Shown here one piece after another: positions 57,464-64,000 of a stretch of DNA of 64,000 nt. The position numbers were made by a program, and so were the translations under genes. The notes below the pieces were generated by a model. The model did no database searches. It was not told the origin of the DNA and saw nothing but the letters and a program-made list of their open reading frames with translations. Numbering within the stretch: position 1 is the first letter of the stretch; every line of letters starts with the position of its first letter. Location: the NCBI GenBank assembly GCA_027405735.1, contig JAPEHQ010000013.1, positions 186,001 to 250,000 of the forward strand, written 5' to 3'. The stretch is from Mucor racemosus. Lineage: Eukaryota; Mucoromycota; Mucoromycetes; Mucorales; Mucoraceae.

Positions 57464-58471
57464 ATGTCATCATCCAATACAGCAGCAACAGCTACAACTA
57501 CAAAATTACCTTCAATTCAATCTATGCTTGAAGGTATTTCATTGAATGATGCACAACATGTTGGTAAATCTTTTGGTCATCGTCGACATGCATCTGAACA
57601 AAGTGCATTTACATTGGTAAAAAAGAATAAAGCACCACCACTTGAACCAAAAATCGAGCATATACCCAACTTAATATCAACAACATCAACAACAACAACA
57701 ACAAAGTCGTCAACAGCAACAAATTCATCAATAAAACCATCTTCTGACCTTTCATCAACCTATTACTCTCGAATTAGTCAACTTCAGAATCATCATCACT
57801 CACCTCGTAATCTTCATTCTCGTTCTTTTTCAGATTATACCCACCCTTATCCTACTTGTTCTCCTCCTCGTTCAACTGGCACTCATTTGGCTCCACTTCA
57901 ACATCGTCGTGCTGTATCTACAAATACATTAGATTTTATTCTTCAACCATTAATGCAAAGACCCTTGGATATTGCGCCTCCATTAATGTATTCTTCTTCA
58001 TCAACATCATCTATTACTACAAATAGTATGCCAGATGAAACCTATGAAGGTTATATTTCAGATGAAACAAACACTACTACACATAGTGAAAGATCTGTAT
58101 CCCCTACTCCTCCTGCTGCAACTAGTGGTGCTAAATCATCATCAAATACTGCTGCTAGCAAATCTGATAACAAATACAGTTGTCCTTATTGTAGTAAAGG
58201 ATTTTCTCGCCCTTCGTCGCTTAGAATTCACACATATTCTCATACAGGTGAAAGACCATTTGAATGCCCTGAAACTGGATGTTCTCGTAAATTCAGTGTT
58301 CAAAGTAATATGAGACGTCATTTAAGGGTTCATCGATTAGGTAGACCATTGAAGCGTAATGGTGGACTTATCTCTCCGGCAGACCGCGCGCAACTTATAA
58401 ACAAACCTTTGGCTGCCAAGCCAACCACGACATCCTCTAATTGGATTGGTGTTACAGTGTATCCTTCTTAG
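57464..58471 (+). CDS. C2H2 zinc-finger protein, probable transcription factor
   Basis: 335 aa, one exon. Two C2H2 fingers near the C-terminus: CPYCSKGFSRPSSLRIHTYSH (about 240-260) and CPETGCSRKFSVQSNMRRHL (about 268-291), joined by the standard TGERPFE linker, then a basic RLGRPLKR tail. Two tandem fingers of this kind are typical of fungal DNA-binding regulators. The rest is Ser/Thr/Pro-rich and probably disordered, with simple Thr repeats (about 57690-57715) and a conserved-looking N-terminal segment LPSIQSMLEGISLNDAQ. The start is the first Met after a T-rich 5' UTR. Targets unknown. It converges with the ATPase gene, only 60 bp between stop codons. Confidence 0.85.
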   Translation: MSSSNTAATATTTKLPSIQSMLEGISLNDAQHVGKSFGHRRHASEQSAFTLVKKNKAPPLEPKIEHIPNLISTTSTTTTTKSSTATNSSIKPSSDLSSTYYSRISQLQNHHHSPRNLHSRSFSDYTHPYPTCSPPRSTGTHLAPLQHRRAVSTNTLDFILQPLMQRPLDIAPPLMYSSSSTSSITTNSMPDETYEGYISDETNTTTHSERSVSPTPPAATSGAKSSSNTAASKSDNKYSCPYCSKGFSRPSSLRIHTYSHTGERPFECPETGCSRKFSVQSNMRRHLRVHRLGRPLKRNGGLISPADRAQLINKPLAAKPTTTSSNWIGVTVYPS

Positions 58472-58531
58472 TATTGTTATTATATATTATTATTATTATA
58501 TTTATTCAAAATAAAAAAAAACAAATAAAAA

Positions 58532-61500
58532 TCAAATTTTACCATTACATTTAATAATGATTAGTTTTTCTATTTCTATAGTTATAATTTGTATAATACA
58601 GCAAATTAGTACCATAAACCAAGATAGTCCATCAACGAATGATAACTCAAGCCAAGAAGAAATGCCTGTTTTATCAAATAGCATGTTAAAGTTGTTACAC
58701 TGGGCGGATTTCATTTAAATGTATATATATATACCTGGTACGTATATTCCAATCAATAAACAAGAAAACGAAACAATAAATGCAATTATCATCCATTTAT
58801 TACCAAATAGACCAGCAACAAATATTGATTGCAAAATTGATCTCGATAAAAATGAATGTAATAATTGTAACGTTGTTAATGTTGCAAAAGCCTGTGTTAT
58901 GTGAATTAAGGAGTATATAAAATGTTTAGAAAGTGCGTTAGAGAAACGTGGTACATGAAATTATAATAAACTTGCCAATGATTGTGCTGATGATATTGAA
59001 TAATGTAAGTAATTGATGGATATAGCATAGACTAACACAGTTAATACTGCAATCAACATGGATTGTATAAATATAATCATCCACGTAACTCGTGTAAGTA
59101 CGCCTTGATTTGGATTACGCGGTTTTCTTTTCATTAATCCAATTTCTGCTGGTTCAACTCCTAATGCCATTGCTGGTGGAATATCTGCTATGATATTAGC
59201 GTATAAAATCATCATTACTGTCAATGGTGTTTCTAAGTTAGCTATGGCACAAATCAACATTAAAAATATTTCTGCTCCATTGCAACTAAGTAAATATACG
59301 ATAAATTTGAGAATATTGTCAAAGACATGTCTGCCTTCTTCTATTGCTTCTATGATGGTTGAAAAGTTATCGTCTAGTAAAATAAGATCAGCTGCTTGCT
59401 TTGTGATTTCTGTACCCGCTTCTCCTCCCATTGCAACTCCAACATCAGCGCATTTGATAGCCGGAGCATCTATAAACATTTAGTTTTCTTATTATTATCC
59501 TTAAAATACAAAATACTTACCGTTGACTCCGTCCCCTGTCATGGCGACTAATTCCCCTCGTTGTTGCAACGCCTTGACAATCTTGAGTTTATTATCTGGA
59601 CTTACTCTAGCAAATACACAAGGAAATGGTTCTAGTGCAATGATGGCATCTTGTGATAACAAATCTAATTCTTGTCCCAAAATCGCACGATTCTATGATA
59701 TACAAATATCTCTTTAGCATTTATTTTCATCTGTATTTTGTAACAACAACAACAACAACAACAACAACAAAACCTTATCTAGTTGATCGGGATGGAAAAT
59801 ACCTAGTTGTGTTGCAATGGCTGTTGCGGTTTTAATATGATCTCCTGTTATCATCATGACACTGATCCCTGCATCTTGGCAAGTTGCTATCGCTTCTTTT
59901 ACTCCATTTTTTGGTGGATCAATAAGCCCAATCAAGCCAATAAAAGTTAAATCGCTTTCTGTATATTCTGCATCATTACACATTTTATAAGCAAGCCCGA
60001 GTACTCGCAATCCTTGGCTGGCCATACGAGAGCTTTCCTGCGACACTTTTTCACTAAAATTATCTTCTTCTTCTTCTTGTAAAAGCTTGCCATTATTTCC
60101 ATAGTATTTACATTTTCTTAAAAGCTCTTCAGGGGCACCTTTACAGAGCAATATGCAATCTTCAAGATGTTTGTAAACTACGCTCATCAATTTGCGTTCC
60201 GAGTCAAATGCTCGTTCATAAATGCGGTGATACCCTAGTTCAGACTCCCAATAGCCTTTACCTAATCTTGCCTTTTGAGATGCAACTACAAGCGCTATTT
60301 CAGTAGGATCACCTACAGTTTTCCAATCTTTTGTTACAGCATTCATGGCAATAGATGCATTATTACAAAGAGATGTAATCATGAATGCTTGTTGTAAATG
60401 AAATGGGTAATGCTGTTTTTGATTTGTATCAAGTGTTTTGCTATAGATTTTAATATCAATCTTGGAAATGTCAGTCTGTGAAGAATTACATAATGTTGCT
60501 TCTGTATTTAATGTATTTGCACTATCATTTGTCATCATCTTGTTATTGATTTCATCTTCTGAGTTGTTGATGTTGCTATTACTGACAAGCGTTGATGTCG
60601 GTGATCCTATAGCATCACTACTACTACTACTGTGGTATAATATACTTCCTTTTTCTGGATTTAGAGACGTTGATTCAGTGAATTTATACAATATATCATC
60701 GCCTGTCCATAACTCTGACACTCCCATTTTCCCCTCAGTCAATGTCCCTGTCTGTAGTATGCATATTATCAATATAACCCTTTCAAATTTTACTTTTTCA
60801 GTAAATTCATACCTTATCAGAACAAATCACTGTAACACTTCCTAGCGATTCCACTGCAGGTAATGTCCTTACTATACATTGACTATAAAACTGTAAGAAA
60901 ACGTGCTTGATACATTAAATTAAACTTACTTTGCTGCCATACGACGAACGCCAAGAGCCATTGTTACTGTAGTTACAGCTACTAAACCTTCGGGAATAAC
61001 CGAAACTGCCAAACTATGCACATTTATTACCACTTGATTGTTATAATCAATAAATTATACATAAATCTTACCTTAATCCAACATTTAGCATGTGTTTAAT
61101 GTCTTTTTTCCAAGCCAAACCAATAACTACTACTAAAAGACATAATACAATCGATAAAAGTACCAATTGCTTTCCTAGGCGATCCAATTTCTTTTGTATA
61201 GGTGTCTTTGATTTATGTAATGAGCCTTGTTGAATAGCAGTACTTATTTTTCCAATCTAATAAGCATTCAATTAGTACTGATCTACCAAATGACACTCAA
61301 ATCTTACCTCAGTATTTTGACCTATTCTAACTACAATTCCAACGGCTCTACCACGAGCAATTGTTGTAGACATGAATGTATTTCCTTTACAATCACCGAT
61401 AGGAATACGTCTTGTCTAACCACAAATTTGTTAGTTTATAGCTTTTTTTTTTTTTTTTCAAACGTGTTATGTAGACTTACTCTTGCTTTAATGGCGCTGT

Positions 61501-62726
61501 TATTCTTCAAAACAGGTAAACTTTCACCGGTAAGTATACTTTCAACCACTTGAAGTTGAGAAACATCAATTAAACGTAAATCTGCAGGCACTGCATCACC
61601 TTCTTCCAAAACCACCACATCTCCAGGCACCAAATCTTGGGATGCAATTAAATCTTGCTTCCCATCACGAATAACTCTAGCCTATTAATAAAAAAAAGTT
61701 AAGAATTAATAGATTCTATAAATAATCAATCGAAATGCCTACTTTGGGAACTGATAAATTCATTAAAGCATTCAATGTTTTACTAGCTTTCCATTCCTGG
61801 CTAAAGCCAATAACTGTATTTAGAACAATCACAGCTAGTAACACAGCCATACTATTGAAATCCTTTTCGGCAGCTTCAACTATTGCAGCGATCATTAAAA
61901 TGATTACCATGAAATCGGTCAACTGATACCAAAGCATTTTTAATACACTTGGCTTGGGAGGATCCGGCAATTGATTAAATCCATAATGATTGTGTAACGA
62001 TTCAATAACATCAGTCGACAACCCCATATCAGGTCGACTATTGGGATACATACGCATTAGCTTTTCAACAGATCTATCAAAATACAAAGCCTGGGGCGGC
62101 AATAACGGTTGTAAACTGCAATTTTCATTCTTTTCCAAAGCTGCCATCTTTTTATCCATCAAATCTTTCATATCATTTTGTTCATCTTTTTTAATCAAAT
62201 CTCTCCAATCATAAGCACCACTGTAATTACTGCCTGTCAGCAGCTGCACCATAGTAACAGCTCCTTTTTTTTGATCTATGGTGGACCAAGACTGACACCG
62301 ATAATGTATTTTCAATCGATCTCTCAACTCAAATACAGGCATTTGATGTGCAACTGTACGAAACTCTTCAACTTGTTGCAAAAAATCAATCATCAAGAAA
62401 AAAGCCATGTTTGCTTCCATTGTGCTGCGTTTTCTAATCAATTGTCCTTCGGTGCGGCCTGTATTGAGTAATAATCCGTTGAGTAGACGACCCATAAGTT
62501 CCATGTTGAGATGAGGTTGTTGATTGTCTTTAATACGAAGATTCATAAGATATCCAAGTCCCTCTAATGTCTCATGAAGCAATGCAATGTCTTTTTTTAC
62601 ATAAAATAAATCGTGAATGTAAATTTCGATTTGATGCTCAATGGAAAGTCGTCCATCGATTTCTATTTCTACTGATTGCTGGTATTGATATTCGCTTGCT
62701 ACCACATCAGAAACAGCAATAGTCAT
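58532..62726 (-). CDS. P2-type cation-transporting ATPase
   Basis: Eleven exons: 62726-61743, 61681-61481, 61415-61308, 61256-61072, 61013-60930, 60882-60813, 60751-59774, 59692-59521, 59469-58976, 58891-58735, 58665-58532. They sum to 3,567 nt (1,188 aa). It pumps cations using an aspartyl-phosphate. Motifs: LTGES (about 378), VIPEGL in M4 (about 499-504), CSDKTGTLTEGKM with phosphorylated Asp 543, KGAPEELL in the nucleotide domain, and TGDGVND ending at 928. M5 NGAE and M6 NIIAD keep most Ca2+-ATPase-type ligands (Thr changed to Ala), so Ca2+ is likely, but Na+/K+-type ENA/ACU fungal pumps are an alternative. The N-terminus has about 190 extra residues before the usual start of the family. 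The intron at 58892-58975 is GC-AG. Serine-rich insertion in the N-domain near 600-640. Confidence 0.92.
59743..59773 (-). repeat. GTT microsatellite inside an ATPase intron
   Basis: About ten GTT units on the minus strand begin within 5 nt of the 5' splice site (K|GTTTTGTTGTTG) of the intron 59693-59773. Read through, it would encode a poly-Leu run; splicing removes it and the flanking frame continues LDK|NRAILG. Confidence 0.8.
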
Positions 62727-64000
62727 CTGTCTGTGAGTTTATACTATGTAGTGAAAGAGACAAAAATGAATTGTAAAGTGGACTTGAATCAAAAAGTTTA
62801 ACTCAAAGTTTTCTCGGAGCATTTCCAAAATGTAGAATAAGTTTGTTGATTTTACTTGGTTTAGCTAAAGAGATAATGGCTGTGATGAGAATTGTTTGTT
62901 TTTACCAAATTTTATTGTGGGTATCTTGTAATTGCTCAAACAGGATGAGTCTTTGCTTTGTTGACAATGCTGATAAAACAGGCAAATCTGTCATTTGTGA
63001 GCAAAAGTTATGTTTTTTACATGTATAATCGAATGAGGGGGAGGGAGTAGCTGTATGTCCATAATTTCATGGTTATATGTCCACAAATGGAGATATTGCA
63101 TACATCTGTAACTGCATTATTCATGGAGAAATCGATAAGTTTGTGTGATTTTTTGGAATCCGACCTACGAATGCAATGTTAGCATGCCATAGCTCCTACA
63201 TAAATCTGCTATATTATTTTTCTTAATTCAATTGATAACATTTATAATATAGATAAATTTAATTTAACATAGGCAATTGTTCTTGAGTTCACTTTTAATT
63301 TATGCACAAATTGACTAAGCTGTATGGCATTTACTAATATGATAACTACTATACTCGCAAGATTCAAGTTTTCGCAAATGCTAATGAAAAATGCCAGGAC
63401 GAGTCGACCATCAAATTTTTTGACATTTTTTTTATTTCTCCACCAAAATTTGAGATATTTTAGAAAAATAAATTACTACAGATAGATATGAATTTGGGCG
63501 TTGATCTGTGCTTTAGTTCATACACTCGATATTCAAATTTTGTGATACTTCAATATGCTATAAAGTAAACAAGTAAATCCCAATTAAAATTAACTCTGTA
63601 TCTTGATTTCAAGCAGTAAAAAAGTGAACTCAACTATTCAAAGAGTTTATACCAAAATATGCAGCAAGGTAAATAAAAACAACAAGAACTAAACTTTTCT
63701 GCAGTATCTCAAGTATAATATTATATTTTTTATTTCCAGTTTCTTGTCGAAACAAGAGAGTAAATAGCAATTACAAATCATCCCTTTTCAGACCTCGAAA
63801 TGCCGTAAATTCAATTTATAAATTTATTTGCAAATATTATGATATTGAGAATCAATTTTATAATCTTTTATATCCATTAAAATAAGAAAAGCTAAAGGGT
63901 TTTATTCAGAAATATGACAATACATTCAAATGATAATATATCTTTACACTAAAGGTCAGCTACATGGACAACTACTTTACCAAGGCTGCTGCCTTGCAAT
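62727..64000. other. Upstream region of the ATPase gene and unassigned sequence
   Basis: No gene recognised up to the window end. The first 200 bp is the probable ATPase promoter. The remainder is AT-rich with short ORFs only. Confidence 0.35.

Noticed and set aside
59714..59850. Poly-Leu C-terminus for the ATPase nucleotide domain
   Set aside because: This is intron sequence. Splicing at K|GTTTTG to AG|AATCGTGCG restores the conserved NRAILGQELDLL segment.
1..64000. CRISPR arrays, operons or bacterial-type elements
   Set aside because: Spliceosomal introns, Pol III tRNA terminator and gene families show nuclear fungal DNA. No regularly spaced direct repeats were seen.

Overview
This window is nuclear DNA from an early-diverging filamentous fungus, most likely Mucorales (Mucoromycota). 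The reasons are an AT-rich sequence, many 50-90 bp introns, and a gene set that mixes fungal genes (Mep2-type ammonium transporter, Sec2, Apd1-like, MOT1) with genes usually associated with animals (CARM1/PRMT4-type methyltransferase, TFG). The genus cannot be set from sequence alone. Most multi-exon models below were built by hand. Wherever introns are given, the summed coding length is a multiple of three with no internal stop.

Layout. 0.4-1.9 kb: decayed pseudogene. 2.9 kb: tRNA-Val(CAC). 3.6-7.5 kb: ammonium transporter and CARM1-like methyltransferase, converging with 50 bp between stop codons. 7.5-17.1 kb: gene-free repeat field with two copies of a long non-coding repeat (family B), family A, family C and LTR-like pieces. 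17.1-21.1 kb: tandem minus-strand genes for Sec2, an Apd1-like Fe-S protein and NC2-beta/Dr1. 22.1-28.7 kb: family A copy, then an apparently intact L1-like LINE with poly(A) tail, ORF2 and ORF1. 29.4-44.3 kb: dense gene block with an LRR protein, MOT1-type molybdate transporter, COG6, separase and TFG. 44.8-54.5 kb: second repeat field, dominated by a 7.95 kb structure with two near-identical 2,247 bp inverted arms and an intact piggyBac element with TTAA target duplication in the loop. 54.5-57.4 kb: unassigned. 57.5-62.7 kb: C2H2 zinc-finger gene converging on a P2-type cation ATPase gene.

Function. The genes are mostly single-copy housekeeping functions and form no operon-like pathway. Several belong to membrane traffic (Sec2 for exocytosis, COG6 for Golgi tethering, TFG for ER exit). 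Others concern ion and nutrient transport (ammonium, molybdate, cation ATPase), transcription or chromatin (Dr1, CARM1-like, zinc finger) and chromosome segregation (separase). COG6 and separase share a 467 bp divergent promoter region. The unusual biology is in the mobile DNA: a giant palindrome built from a multi-copy non-coding repeat, hosting an apparently autonomous piggyBac transposon.
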